This document shows, piece after piece, positions 41,623-50,816 of a stretch of 64,000 nucleotides of DNA; within the stretch, counting starts at the first letter, position 1; each line of letters begins with the position of its first letter. The stretch spans positions 558,001 through 622,000 of the forward strand of contig DASRDB010000003.1 in NCBI GenBank assembly GCA_035652815.1, in the 5' to 3' direction. The notes under the pieces were generated by a model. It had not been told where the DNA came from. It did no database searches and saw only the letters and a program-made list of their open reading frames with translations. This stretch comes from DASRDB01 sp035652815. GTDB taxonomy: Bacteria; Chloroflexota; Ktedonobacteria; Ktedonobacterales; Ktedonobacteraceae. Both the position numbers and the translations under genes were made by a program.

Positions 41623-42686
41623 GAGTTCACCCCCTCTTTACGCTCCTGGTTCTCAGGTAGACTCCTGCTTTCGCCACTTCCCACGCCAACAGCTACCAGG
41701 GCCGGTTCAGCCTCATCTTGTTTGCGAGAAGCCCGCCACTTCAGCCAGAGTTGACGTACAGTCGGCACAATGCCCTGCGGTAGTAGCAGAATGACAGCCA
41801 GGAACAGAACGCCATAGGCGATCAGGTAGAGACCACCATCGCTCAGGTAGAGCGTAAAGTACTGCTGGGTTGGTTCGAGCAGTGATGCGCCAATGATGGG
41901 TCCTGCAAGCGTTCCCATACCACCCAGGAAACCCATCAAGGCAATGGAAACATCGAAGAAGGCATCGAAAGCAAATGGCGGATAGATAGAACCATTGAAG
42001 TAGGCATGCAGTCCGCCAACCATACCGACGAAAAAGGCCGAAATCACAAAAGCAATCAGCTTGAACGGGCCTGTCTTGACCCCCAGGCCTAACGCGCGGT
42101 CTTCATCGTCGCGAATCGCGAGCAGACCCAGGCCGAACTTTGAGTTGCGTATCCACCAGGAAGTCGCCAGGGCCAGCAGCAGGACAGCCAGGGCCACGTA
42201 ATAGAAAGGCAGGTTAAAAAATGCTCCACTCCAATCTGGCGGGGTCAGAGGCAGGCTCAGACCCGCGGAACCATTCGTGATATTGCGCAGATTGTAGGCC
42301 ATAAGCTGCATAATAAAAAACGTGGCGATGGTAATGACGATGAACGTATGGCGACGAGTTCGCAGGGCGATCCAGCCGAAAGGCACAGCGAAAATCGCCG
42401 CGACCAGGCCTGCCAGAGGAACCAGCAGGAACGTTACATATCCACCCGGCACATGCCAATCCTGGGCCATGAGCGCCATAGCATACGCGCCAACTCCATA
42501 GTAGACCGCGTGTCCAAGCGCAATATAGCCGGTATAGCCGGAAAAGATATTCCAGCCGGTAACGGCTGCCGCGAATAGCAGAGTGAATACCGCGATGGTG
42601 GTAGCCGTCTCGTCTGTATAGACCTGCGGAAAGATGATAACCGCAGCCAGGAGAGCGAGTAGAAATACGATTTTGAGTATTTTCAT
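41619..42686 (-). CDS. livM: Branched-chain amino acid-type ABC transporter permease LivM
   Basis: 355 residues with about nine helices. The family segment WNIFSGYTGYIALGHAVYYG lies at 45-64, and SKFGLGLLAIRDDEDRALGL marks the EAA-like coupling loop near 188-207. The C-terminal 40 residues are hydrophilic. Overlaps livH and livG by 4 bases on either side. Confidence 0.9.
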   Translation of the reverse strand: MKILKIVFLLALLAAVIIFPQVYTDETATTIAVFTLLFAAAVTGWNIFSGYTGYIALGHAVYYGVGAYAMALMAQDWHVPGGYVTFLLVPLAGLVAAIFAVPFGWIALRTRRHTFIVITIATFFIMQLMAYNLRNITNGSAGLSLPLTPPDWSGAFFNLPFYYVALAVLLLALATSWWIRNSKFGLGLLAIRDDEDRALGLGVKTGPFKLIAFVISAFFVGMVGGLHAYFNGSIYPPFAFDAFFDVSIALMGFLGGMGTLAGPIIGASLLEPTQQYFTLYLSDGGLYLIAYGVLFLAVILLLPQGIVPTVRQLWLKWRASRKQDEAEPALVAVGVGSGESRSLPENQERKEGVNS

Positions 42687-43576
42687 TGCTTTCGGCCCTC
42701 CAGTTGTCCAAACAGGCCCTGCGGTCTCACCAGCAAGATAACAATCAGCAGGAAGAAAAAGACGGTCGTAGCCCAGACGGGCGACCAGACAACTGCCGTC
42801 ACATCCTCGATAACCAGCATCACAACTGAGGCGATCAGGGCACCGCGCAGGCTGCCCATGCCGCCAAGAATAATGATGACCAGCAGGCGCGAAATCAGGT
42901 CGTAGTGACTGTCCGGGTTAAAACTGGTCGTCGCGCCAAAAGCCATACCACCGGCAGCAGCCAGCGCAACGCCGATAGCAAAGGTCAAAGCCGAGATACG
43001 CTCCACGTCTATGCCGATCAACTGAGCAGCAGTGCGGTTTTGCATGGAGGCGCGCAGGCTATAGCCAAATTCTGTGCGATACAGCAGAAAATAGAGTCCA
43101 GCCAGCAGTACCGCGCTCAAGAGAAAAGCAAAGACATAGATATAGGCAAGATAAAAGCCGCCGATCTGAAATGACGCATTAGAAGAATCGACATACCAGG
43201 CATGCAATTTGACGTAATCTGTGCCAAACGTGTTTTGTAGCCCGAGCGTTCCCTCAATAATGAGGGCAATAGCGAACGTCACCAGAATAGAAAGCATGGT
43301 GCGGTCGCGTTTAAGCGGGCGAATGAAAGCCCATTCGATAAACAGGCCAAGCAGGAACATGAGCGGCATGGTAATCAGGAGACCCAGGAACAGGTCAATA
43401 TGGAATTTCTCCTGGAGGATAAAGCTGAGATAGGCACCCAGGATGACAAGCGCACCATGACCGATATTGATAATTTCCATTACGCCGAAGATCAGCGTAA
43501 GCCCGGAGGCCATCAAAGCATAGACCCCGCCGGTTAAGATGCCGGTAATCACGGCTTCGAAAATGAGTTGAACCAT
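42683..43576 (-). CDS. livH: Branched-chain amino acid-type ABC transporter permease LivH
   Basis: 297 residues with eight helices. GGVYALMASGLTLIFGVMEI at 16-35 is the LivH signature, and SLRASMQNRTAAQLIGIDVE near 175-194 is the coupling loop. ATG 43576 has AAAGAGG upstream. Overlaps livM by ATGA. Confidence 0.9.
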   Translation of the reverse strand: MVQLIFEAVITGILTGGVYALMASGLTLIFGVMEIINIGHGALVILGAYLSFILQEKFHIDLFLGLLITMPLMFLLGLFIEWAFIRPLKRDRTMLSILVTFAIALIIEGTLGLQNTFGTDYVKLHAWYVDSSNASFQIGGFYLAYIYVFAFLLSAVLLAGLYFLLYRTEFGYSLRASMQNRTAAQLIGIDVERISALTFAIGVALAAAGGMAFGATTSFNPDSHYDLISRLLVIIILGGMGSLRGALIASVVMLVIEDVTAVVWSPVWATTVFFFLLIVILLVRPQGLFGQLEGRKQ

Positions 43577-43665
43577 AGATCCTCTTTCCAGGAAGTATCC
43601 TGGTTGTCTCCTCTCGCATCGAGACGCGCCAGATGGCGCATCCCGACGTGAGGTAGCTCTACTTG

Positions 43666-44925
43666 CTAGGGCCAGTTAGGCTTGGGAAACTCCGGTGAAG
43701 CTGTTGCAGCATCAGCAGGATAGACCGGAATGAAGTTGCCTTTCTGCCACTGGAACAGGTAGGCCTGAGCAGCGACGTTCTGGCCGGTCGAGTCGAACTT
43801 GACAGGCCCCTGTACAGTCGTGAAGGTATCGCCGGAATGCAATTCGGCGATCAATTTCTTCTGATCCAGGCTGCCAATCTTGGTAATCGCCTGCTGAGCA
43901 ACCTGCCCAACAGAATAGGCTTCGGCTACGTCCGAGCTAATGCCATCGGGAGTACCGCCGTATTTGGCGATATAAGCGTTCACCATATCCTTATTGCCAG
44001 GATTGTTGGCTCCCGGATACCAGCCATTGGGAACCATGATGCCTTCAGCCGAGGCAGCGCCGCCGATGTTGTTCAGGAACTGCGTACCCTGGTCAGGACC
44101 GGCAGTTGCAATCAGTGCCTGCGGATTGTAGTGCTGCTGCTTGAAGCGCTGGATAAAGGCGGTGATATCCGGCAGCAGCGTTCCAGTCACAACAACCTGC
44201 GCCTTCGAAGCGATGATTCTGTCGGCAATCGGGTTGTAGTCGGTGGTCTCGGCAGGATAGACCTGGTAGTCAACCGTCTTGACGCCGCCCTGCTCAAGGA
44301 TTTGCTTGGCGGTATCTACCTGCGGCTGGGTAAACGGGTCGTCCTCAGTCGCGTAAGCCGCCGTTGTGGGACGCTGCCCGGCAGGCAGGGAAAGAATATA
44401 GTGCGCGAAGCTAACCAGGTTATTCGCCACCGGCAGCGAAACGTCAAAGACATTGTTGAGGCCCTGAGTGAAGACCGAGGGGCCACCGCCCGCGCCTTCG
44501 ATCATGGCATAGCCGTAGCGATTGGCAACGACCGAGGCTGGCTTGGTCAGCAGGGTTGAGAACGGACCAAAGACCAGATCAACCTTATCAAGAGTGATCA
44601 ACTTCTGGTAGTTGGTTTGCACCTGGTCGGTACTGCTGGCATCCGAGAGGATATCTAGCGTCACTTTGCGGCCCAAAATCCCGCCGTGCGAGTTGACGTA
44701 ATCCGCCCAGAGCTGGTAGCCCTGCTTAAAGGCGGTCCCGTCGGCTGAAAAGTCTCCCGAGAATGAGAGTGAGATACCGATTTTGATGGGTGTCGTGTTA
44801 GGCGTTCCACTCGATGGTCCCGTTGACCCCGGCTGGCTGCCACAGGCAATCAGCAACAGGGAGAGGATCAGACCTAACACACTGCTAGCAAAGAGATGTT
44901 TTCTCGTTGCAAGTTGTCCAATCAC
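43666..44925 (-). CDS. ABC transporter substrate-binding lipoprotein (LivJ/LivK type)
   Basis: 419 residues from GTG 44925, chosen because AAGGAG lies 9 bases upstream (TTG 44946 would put that site inside the gene). The lipoprotein signal ends in LSLLLIAC. The mature part is a type I periplasmic-binding fold: IKIGISLSFSGDFSADGTAF, DKVDLVFGPFSTLLTKPASV, then a second lobe with VVTGTLLPDITAFIQRFKQQ. Homologues bind branched-chain amino acids, amides or aromatic acids. First gene of the importer operon. The 127-base gap to the E2 gene may hold its own promoter. Confidence 0.85.
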   Translation of the reverse strand: MIGQLATRKHLFASSVLGLILSLLLIACGSQPGSTGPSSGTPNTTPIKIGISLSFSGDFSADGTAFKQGYQLWADYVNSHGGILGRKVTLDILSDASSTDQVQTNYQKLITLDKVDLVFGPFSTLLTKPASVVANRYGYAMIEGAGGGPSVFTQGLNNVFDVSLPVANNLVSFAHYILSLPAGQRPTTAAYATEDDPFTQPQVDTAKQILEQGGVKTVDYQVYPAETTDYNPIADRIIASKAQVVVTGTLLPDITAFIQRFKQQHYNPQALIATAGPDQGTQFLNNIGGAASAEGIMVPNGWYPGANNPGNKDMVNAYIAKYGGTPDGISSDVAEAYSVGQVAQQAITKIGSLDQKKLIAELHSGDTFTTVQGPVKFDSTGQNVAAQAYLFQWQKGNFIPVYPADAATASPEFPKPNWP

Positions 44926-45052
44926 AGCAATGTTCTCCTTCACCAATTGGCGCGCATACAGATGTATGTCGCCCCTTCTACAAGTTAGTGCTTCTTCGTA
45001 AGCACATCTGCAATAGTATATGCAAAATCACAGATGTGCAAACCCGTAGTAC

Positions 45053-46399
45053 CTACTCGAGCAAATCTAGAGGTTCCTCGAGCAAATCGGCCAATCGCGA
45101 GAGAAATTGCGCGCCACGCGCACCATCGATCACCCGGTGATCGCAGGAAAGGTTTAAGACCATCATAGGCCGGACGGCTGGCTGTCCCTGCACCGGCACT
45201 ACCCGCTCAGCGATACGACCAACAGCCAGAATAGCAGCTTGCGGGCTATTGATGATCGCGTTAAAGGCATCCACACCGTACATGCCGAGGTTGCTGATAG
45301 TGAAAGTGGCATTCGAGATATCGCGTGGATGCAACTTTCCGGCCTGAGCAAGCGCAACCACTTCTTGCCGCCGCCTCGCAATCTCGCGCAAGGAAAGTTT
45401 ATCCGCGCCATGAATGACCGGCACCACCAGCCCATCCTCAACCGCCACAGCAAGGCCAACGTTGATCTCCTGATGGACAATGATTCTGCCTTCATGCCAG
45501 GAAGCATTGACTCTCGCATGTTCGCGAAGAGCAGCAGCGACCACTTTCACCAGCAGATCGGTATACGTCACCTCTGATAACCCACGCTTTTGCAGGTGTG
45601 CGCGCCAGGCAATCAGGCGACTGGCGTCTACCTCGCGCATCAGGTAAAAATGGGGTACAATTGTCCAGCTTTGCGTAGTACGCTCGGCCATGATACGCCA
45701 GATAGTGCCGACAGCGGAACCCATTTCTTCAACCGCAGAAACAGGCTCAGCCGCCATTGTCACCGGTTCGGGTTGAGATTCGACAGGTGAGGCAGCCAGG
45801 ACATCGGCGGCCAGGACTGCTCCCCCAGGGCCGCTTCCTTGCAGAGTTGAAAGCTCCAGGCCCCGCTCACTGGCAAGCCGACGGGCCTTTGGTGAGGCGG
45901 GAGCAAAGCGCGAGACAGGTTGCGCTTCGCGGCTTTGAAGATACGAGAGGACATCGGCTTTCTGAACGCGCCTGCCACTGGGCGTAATCTGGCGAATATC
46001 CAGGTTATGTTCGGCGGCGATACGTGACGCGAGGGGACTGGCAGCGACTCCGGCAGACTTTGAACCATCGTCGGTTTGCCTTGTAGGGACGTGATTTATC
46101 GCGTCCTGCTGCTCGCTCTTGCCAAAGCGTGTTTGCCCGCGCCCGTTGGAAGCGGCCTCGTTTTGCGAGAGTATTTGAGCGATGACCTGCCCAACGGGAA
46201 TTGGTTCACCAACCACGCCGGTGACAGCAGCCAGCGTTCCACTGGCCGGAGATTCGAGTTCCACGACCGCCTTGTCGGTCTCGACCTCAGCTAGCGGTTC
46301 GCCTTTCTGCACCTGCTCGCCCTCGTTTTTGAGCCAGCGCACGATTGTGCCTGTCTCCTGCGCCATGCCGAGGGCCGGTAAAATCACGTTCGTCGCCAT
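45053..46399 (-). CDS. 2-oxoacid dehydrogenase E2 (dihydrolipoamide acyltransferase)
   Basis: 448 residues. Lipoyl domain 1-78 with lipoylated K43 in EVETDKAVVELES; two peripheral-subunit-binding-like domains (ASRIAAEHNLDIRQITPSGR near 132-151 and RRLASERGLELSTLQGSGPG near 182-201); catalytic domain from about 220 ending CDHRVIDGARG with His and Asp of the active site. The linker at residues about 98-106 is a translated family B repeat (DAINHVPTR). It could be the E2 of pyruvate, acetoin or branched-chain 2-oxoacid dehydrogenase; the context with Liv genes and a 3-hydroxyisobutyrate dehydrogenase favours a branched-chain substrate. No E3 gene is visible. Confidence 0.85.
   Translation of the reverse strand: MATNVILPALGMAQETGTIVRWLKNEGEQVQKGEPLAEVETDKAVVELESPASGTLAAVTGVVGEPIPVGQVIAQILSQNEAASNGRGQTRFGKSEQQDAINHVPTRQTDDGSKSAGVAASPLASRIAAEHNLDIRQITPSGRRVQKADVLSYLQSREAQPVSRFAPASPKARRLASERGLELSTLQGSGPGGAVLAADVLAASPVESQPEPVTMAAEPVSAVEEMGSAVGTIWRIMAERTTQSWTIVPHFYLMREVDASRLIAWRAHLQKRGLSEVTYTDLLVKVVAAALREHARVNASWHEGRIIVHQEINVGLAVAVEDGLVVPVIHGADKLSLREIARRRQEVVALAQAGKLHPRDISNATFTISNLGMYGVDAFNAIINSPQAAILAVGRIAERVVPVQGQPAVRPMMVLNLSCDHRVIDGARGAQFLSRLADLLEEPLDLLE
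46082..46106. repeat. Family B repeat inside the E2 linker
   Basis: TTGTAGGGACGTGATTTATC and GCGTC: a single copy with two substitutions in the palindrome. It sits in the coding region for the flexible linker between the lipoyl and subunit-binding domains, where an insertion of nine or so residues is harmless. Confidence 0.8.
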
Positions 46400-46420
46400 A
46401 CTTGCTCCTGGAAAATACGC

Positions 46421-47776
46421 CTACAAAGTTCCTGGTACGGGTGCGGTATTGGGTACCGCGTGATGGGCAGGCTGATGCCCATTGGCCTGCACGTTCAGAT
46501 GGGATTGCGTCTCGCGGGTGGTTGGCAAAGGGCCGGTTGCTGTGTAGTAACGCACGCCAGCCACCAGCAATTGCTCGGCAGGGAAGCGGGTGATGACTTC
46601 GCAGCCGTCTTTCGTGACCACCAGTTGCTCCTCGATGCGCGCCGCCGACCAGCCATCGGAGGCGGGCCAGAAGGTTTCGAGGGCAAAGACCATGCCCTCT
46701 TGAATAACTTCAGGGTGGTCAAGCGAGACGAGGCGGCTGAAGATGGGCTTCTCCCAGATGGAGAGACCAACGCCGTGTCCGTATTGCAGGGCAAAGGCGG
46801 CCTCTTCGTTGGGGAAACCGAACTCCTCGGCCTTCGGCCACAGCTTCACGATATCAGCAGTGGTGACACCCGGCTTGATCGCGGCAATGGCGACATCCAG
46901 GATATCGCGGCAGCGCTTGTAGGCATCAACCATTGCCTGCGACGCGCTGCCAATGGCGAAGGTGCGATAGTAGCAGGTGCGATAGCCATTGTAGCTGTGC
47001 AGGATGTCAAAATAGGCCGGGTCTCCGGGTCGCAATGCGCGGTCGCTAAAGACATGGGGATGCGGGCTGCAACGTTCGCCAGAGATGGCATTGACGCCCT
47101 CCACATGCTCAGAACCCATATCGTACAACACCTTGCTCACCAATCCAACGCACTCGTTTTCGCGCACGCCGGGTTTCATGAAGCGATAGAGTTCATCGTA
47201 GGCCGCATCGACCATCATACAGGCCGAGTTGAGCAACGTAATTTCGTCCCGTGTCTTAATCAGGCGCGCCTGCTGCATCAGCTGCTGTCCATCGACAACT
47301 TTGATGCCCTCGGCTTGCAAGGCGAAGAGGACAGGCAACTCTATGGCATCTACGCCTAGCGGTTCGTTTTGCAGGCCGCGCGCCTCTAATTCGATACGTA
47401 TCTTGCGCGCTACATCTTCGGCCCGACCAGCTTCGGGTAGCATCGCGCCACGCAGGGTTGAGATACCGGCGCGAGAACGTTCGCCCAGCCAGGGACAATA
47501 GAGTTGATGGTGACGCGCCGCCGAGCCAAAGTCCCAGACAATCGGCTCGTCATCCTGAGGGAGCAGGGTAAAACGCGCCAGCTTATCCATCGCCCAGGTG
47601 CCAATATGGGTTGAGCTGATGTAGCGCACGTTGTTCATATCGAAGCAGAGCAAGGCTCCGAGGGACGACTCCTTCAGAATTTTCTTAATGCGGGCCAGGC
47701 GTTCGGTACGCAGGCGTTCGTAATCGACGCGCTCTTCCCAATCGACGCCCATCAGTCCGTAAGTTTTTAGAGCCAT
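46421..47776 (-). CDS. M24 (pita-bread fold) family protein with altered metal site
   Basis: 451 residues. N-terminal creatinase-like domain (about 25-180) and C-terminal pita-bread domain. The metal ligands of M24 aminopeptidases are only partly kept: first Asp in YFDILHS, His in GHGVGLSI, Glu in ALETFW and Glu in RIEEQLVV are present, but the second Asp is lost (GYRTCYYRTF where 'D.TRT' is usual). This suggests a non-peptidase role such as a lyase or amidinohydrolase-like activity, as in creatinase or DMSP lyase relatives. It lies within the E1-E2 operon. Confidence 0.75.
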   Translation of the reverse strand: MALKTYGLMGVDWEERVDYERLRTERLARIKKILKESSLGALLCFDMNNVRYISSTHIGTWAMDKLARFTLLPQDDEPIVWDFGSAARHHQLYCPWLGERSRAGISTLRGAMLPEAGRAEDVARKIRIELEARGLQNEPLGVDAIELPVLFALQAEGIKVVDGQQLMQQARLIKTRDEITLLNSACMMVDAAYDELYRFMKPGVRENECVGLVSKVLYDMGSEHVEGVNAISGERCSPHPHVFSDRALRPGDPAYFDILHSYNGYRTCYYRTFAIGSASQAMVDAYKRCRDILDVAIAAIKPGVTTADIVKLWPKAEEFGFPNEEAAFALQYGHGVGLSIWEKPIFSRLVSLDHPEVIQEGMVFALETFWPASDGWSAARIEEQLVVTKDGCEVITRFPAEQLLVAGVRYYTATGPLPTTRETQSHLNVQANGHQPAHHAVPNTAPVPGTL

Positions 47777-47804
47777 AGCGGGTTTCCCTTTCGTTCAACC
47801 ATCG

Positions 47805-48827
47805 TTAGCGTCCACATAAGGTTTTGGCCATTTCCACTACGGTTGTTGGCGTGGGAACGGTCTGGTCTTCGAGTACGGGTGAAAACGGTACAGGGACATC
47901 CATCGCGCCCATGCGTTTGACAGGGGCGTCGAGGTAGTAGAATGCGCCATCGGCGATAATCGCAGCGATCTCAGCAGTGACGCCGTAGCGTTCGTAGCCT
48001 TCGTCAATCACAATGGCGCGGCTGGTCTTCTTTGCTGAATCGATCAAAGTTTGTTTATCAAGCGGATAGGTTGTGCGCGGGTCAATGACCTCGGCGCTGA
48101 TGCCGAACGTTTGCAGGGTATCAGCGGCGGATAGGGCTACCTGCACCATGCTGCTTGTCGCGACGAGGGTGATGTCGGTACCCTCGCGTTTGATATCTGC
48201 GACGCCGAAGGGGATGGTGTAGTCGCCTTCGGGAACAGGGCCTTTAAGCTGGTACATCATCTTGTCCTCGAAGAAGACGACCGGGTTATCGTCACGAATG
48301 GCCGTCTTGAGCAGGCCTTTGGCGTCATAAGGTGTTGAAGGCAGGGCAACTTTCAGACCCGGCACGTGGCTGACCCAGGCGTGCAGGCTCTGGCTATGCT
48401 GCGCGGCGGAGCGGCGGGTCGCGCCAAGCGTGGTACGCACCACCATTGGCACTCTCAGCTTGCCGCCAGACATGTAGTGAACTTTCGCCGCCTGGTTGGC
48501 AAGTTGATCCATTATCAGGGTCAGGAAGTCGCCAAACATAATATCGATGACCGGGCGCATACCAGTCATCGCGGCACCTACACCCAGACCTGTGATGCCA
48601 GCTTCAGAGATGGGCGAGTCGATGACGCGCTGCGTGCCGAATTCTTGCACGAGACCGGAGAGAACTTTGAAAGGAGTACCGGCCTCGGCAACGTCTTCGC
48701 CCATAATGAAGACGGTCGGGTCGCGGCGCATCTCTTCGGCCAGGGCTTCGCGAATGGCCTGGGCAAGTGTAATTTCGCGGGTGGTTGTATTTGCGCCCTG
48801 GCTGGTGGCTGTGCTAGGCATAGACAT
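47805..48827 (-). CDS. 2-oxoacid dehydrogenase E1 beta subunit
   Basis: 340 residues of the transketolase pyrimidine domain: ALAEEMRRDPTVFIMGEDVA at 29-48 with the catalytic Glu region, GLGVGAAMTGMRPVIDIMFG, and the C-terminal transketolase domain from about 200 (SAEVIDPRTTYPLDKQTLID). It pairs with E1alpha, whose stop it overlaps by 14 bases. Thiamine-diphosphate-dependent decarboxylation of a 2-oxoacid. Confidence 0.9.
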   Translation of the reverse strand: MSMPSTATSQGANTTTREITLAQAIREALAEEMRRDPTVFIMGEDVAEAGTPFKVLSGLVQEFGTQRVIDSPISEAGITGLGVGAAMTGMRPVIDIMFGDFLTLIMDQLANQAAKVHYMSGGKLRVPMVVRTTLGATRRSAAQHSQSLHAWVSHVPGLKVALPSTPYDAKGLLKTAIRDDNPVVFFEDKMMYQLKGPVPEGDYTIPFGVADIKREGTDITLVATSSMVQVALSAADTLQTFGISAEVIDPRTTYPLDKQTLIDSAKKTSRAIVIDEGYERYGVTAEIAAIIADGAFYYLDAPVKRMGAMDVPVPFSPVLEDQTVPTPTTVVEMAKTLCGR

Positions 48828-49815
48828 CTTGATCTACCTCGCTTATCTCTGGGTACGGCGCTTCGAGGGCGTACTGCACGCCTGCCTCGATCTCCTCACG
48901 CACACGCTGCTCGATGTGTTCAAAATCGTCCGGTTGCGCCAGTTGTTGTTCGATCATCCAGTTAGAGAGCAGTTGCAACGGGTCGCGCTGCGTCTTCCAC
49001 TCTTCCTCTTCCTCTTTACTACGGTAGTAGGTGCGCTGAATATCACCGACGTGATGGCCGTAGTAGCGATAGGTGTTGCAGAGCAGAAAACCGGGTTCTT
49101 TGTCCTGCCGGGCGCGCTGCACAGCCTCTACCGCGGCAGCGTAAACGGCGCGCACATCCTGCCCATCAACTTCAACGCTGCGAATGCCAAAGGCTTCGGG
49201 GCGGGCAAGAATGGTTCCCGCCGTCGTCTCGGAGTAGTGTGTGTACTCGTTGTACATGTTGTTTTCACAGACGTAGATGACGGGGAACTTCCAGAGCGAA
49301 GCCATGTTCATTGCTTCATAAAGCACCCCCTGACCGAGCGCCCCATCACCAAAGAAACAGACGGAGACCTGGTCGGTGCCGCGCATTTTGATCGACATGG
49401 CCGCTCCGGTCGCGATACCTGTGCTGCCACCGACGATAGCATTCGCGCCAAGATTTCCGGTATCCTGGTCGGCAATGTGCATGGAACCGCCCTTGCCTCG
49501 ACAATAGCCAGCCTCCTTGCCCAGCAGTTCAGCATACATGCGATCAACGGAAGCGCCTTTCGCCAGACAGTGACCGTGACCGCGATGGGTGCTGGTGATG
49601 TAGTCATCGCGGCGCAGGGCTTCGCAGACGCCAACGGCAATGGCCTCCTCCCCGACATAGAGGTGAGCGAGACCGGGCATTTTCGCGCTCAGGTAGAGTT
49701 CATTGACATGCTCCTCAAAGAGGCGTATTTTGAGCATCTGCTCGTAGGCATGAAGCCAGAGGTTTCGTTCCGAGCCGGATGCTTCAATATCGATAGGTGT
49801 TTCCGAATGCAACAT
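48814..49815 (-). CDS. 2-oxoacid dehydrogenase E1 alpha subunit
   Basis: 333 residues from ATG 49815, with CTGGAGA 6 bases upstream; the frame extends to 49890 without support. ThDP motif GDGALGQGVLYEAMN...CENN and the Mg/ThDP region HRGHGHCLAKGASVDRMYAE. The STHRGHGH loop lacks the Ser-rich phosphorylation pattern of mitochondrial enzymes. It is closest in feel to acetoin/pyruvate dehydrogenase E1alpha of the AcoA/PdhA type. Followed by E1beta. Confidence 0.9.
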   Translation of the reverse strand: MLHSETPIDIEASGSERNLWLHAYEQMLKIRLFEEHVNELYLSAKMPGLAHLYVGEEAIAVGVCEALRRDDYITSTHRGHGHCLAKGASVDRMYAELLGKEAGYCRGKGGSMHIADQDTGNLGANAIVGGSTGIATGAAMSIKMRGTDQVSVCFFGDGALGQGVLYEAMNMASLWKFPVIYVCENNMYNEYTHYSETTAGTILARPEAFGIRSVEVDGQDVRAVYAAAVEAVQRARQDKEPGFLLCNTYRYYGHHVGDIQRTYYRSKEEEEEWKTQRDPLQLLSNWMIEQQLAQPDDFEHIEQRVREEIEAGVQYALEAPYPEISEVDQDVYA

Positions 49816-49846
49816 GTGCGTCTCCAGGGTAAAGGGTGCGACGAAT

Positions 49847-50728
49847 TTACAGGTCCAGGCCAGCCATACGGGCCAGCACTTTATAGACAATGGCGAAATC
49901 TTTTTTAGCCAGCCCCATTGCGCGGGCCGAGGTCAGAAACTCGTTGGTGAGCGCTGTGGTCGGCATGGGTACGTCAAGCTGGCGGCCCATCTCCAACGCG
50001 AGCAGCATATCTTTCTGCATCATGTTCACATCAAACCACGCCTCTTCAGGCATATCGAGGATGAACTGCGTGCGATACTTCAGCGAGGGCGAAGTGATGA
50101 CGCTGTTATGCATGACCTCCAGCGCTGTTTCGAGGGGGATGCCACCCTTGACTGCCAGGAACAGCCCTTCTAAGTAGCCGACGAGCTGCACCTGCAAATT
50201 GAGGTTGATGGCAATTTTCATCAAAACGGCCTGTCCATTAGCCCCTACATGGTTTACTTTGGGGCCGATATCGAGCAGGATCGGCTTCACCTTCTCGAAA
50301 GTAGCTTCATCCCCGCCGACCATAAGCGAAAGCTGCCCTTGCTCAAGAGTGATAACGCTGCCGGATACGGGAGAGTCGAGCATCTGCGCGCCCTTTTCGG
50401 CGACCTGTTCAGCAAGATGACGAGATGCCGAAGGGCTGACAGTACTCATATCGATGTACACCTTGCCCTCGCTCAAACCGGCAAGGATGCCATTGGGGCC
50501 GTGAAATACCTCTTGCAGGGCTTGCGTATTGGTGACCATTGTAAATACGATATCGGACGCCTCGGCAACGGCGCGGGGAGATTCGCCCCAACGCATGCCA
50601 GCATCCAGCAGCCACTGCGCCTTTGACCTTGTGCGGTTATAGCCTGTAACGGTATGCCCGGCATCGAGCAGCCGTTTGGTGATGCGACCGCCCATTGCTC
50701 CCAGGCCAACAAATCCCAGGTTTGCCAT
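49847..50728 (-). CDS. 3-hydroxyisobutyrate dehydrogenase-like NAD(P)-dependent oxidoreductase
   Basis: 293 residues from ATG 50728, with GGAGG just upstream. Rossmann loop GFVGLGAMGGRI at 4-15; IDMSTVSPSASRHLAE and DSPVSGSVITLEQGQLSLMV form the substrate loop; catalytic Lys in VLMKIAINL. These are the hallmarks of beta-hydroxyacid dehydrogenases. In valine degradation such an enzyme yields methylmalonate semialdehyde. Second gene of the operon after the FadR-type regulator. Confidence 0.88.
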   Translation of the reverse strand: MANLGFVGLGAMGGRITKRLLDAGHTVTGYNRTRSKAQWLLDAGMRWGESPRAVAEASDIVFTMVTNTQALQEVFHGPNGILAGLSEGKVYIDMSTVSPSASRHLAEQVAEKGAQMLDSPVSGSVITLEQGQLSLMVGGDEATFEKVKPILLDIGPKVNHVGANGQAVLMKIAINLNLQVQLVGYLEGLFLAVKGGIPLETALEVMHNSVITSPSLKYRTQFILDMPEEAWFDVNMMQKDMLLALEMGRQLDVPMPTTALTNEFLTSARAMGLAKKDFAIVYKVLARMAGLDL

Positions 50729-50816
50729 AGCTTCCTCCAATTAGACTGACGAAGTATGTTGTCCAGGGCGACCGCAAGGGTTGCCCCTACAATCTGGCCT
50801 ATACAATATCTCCGTT

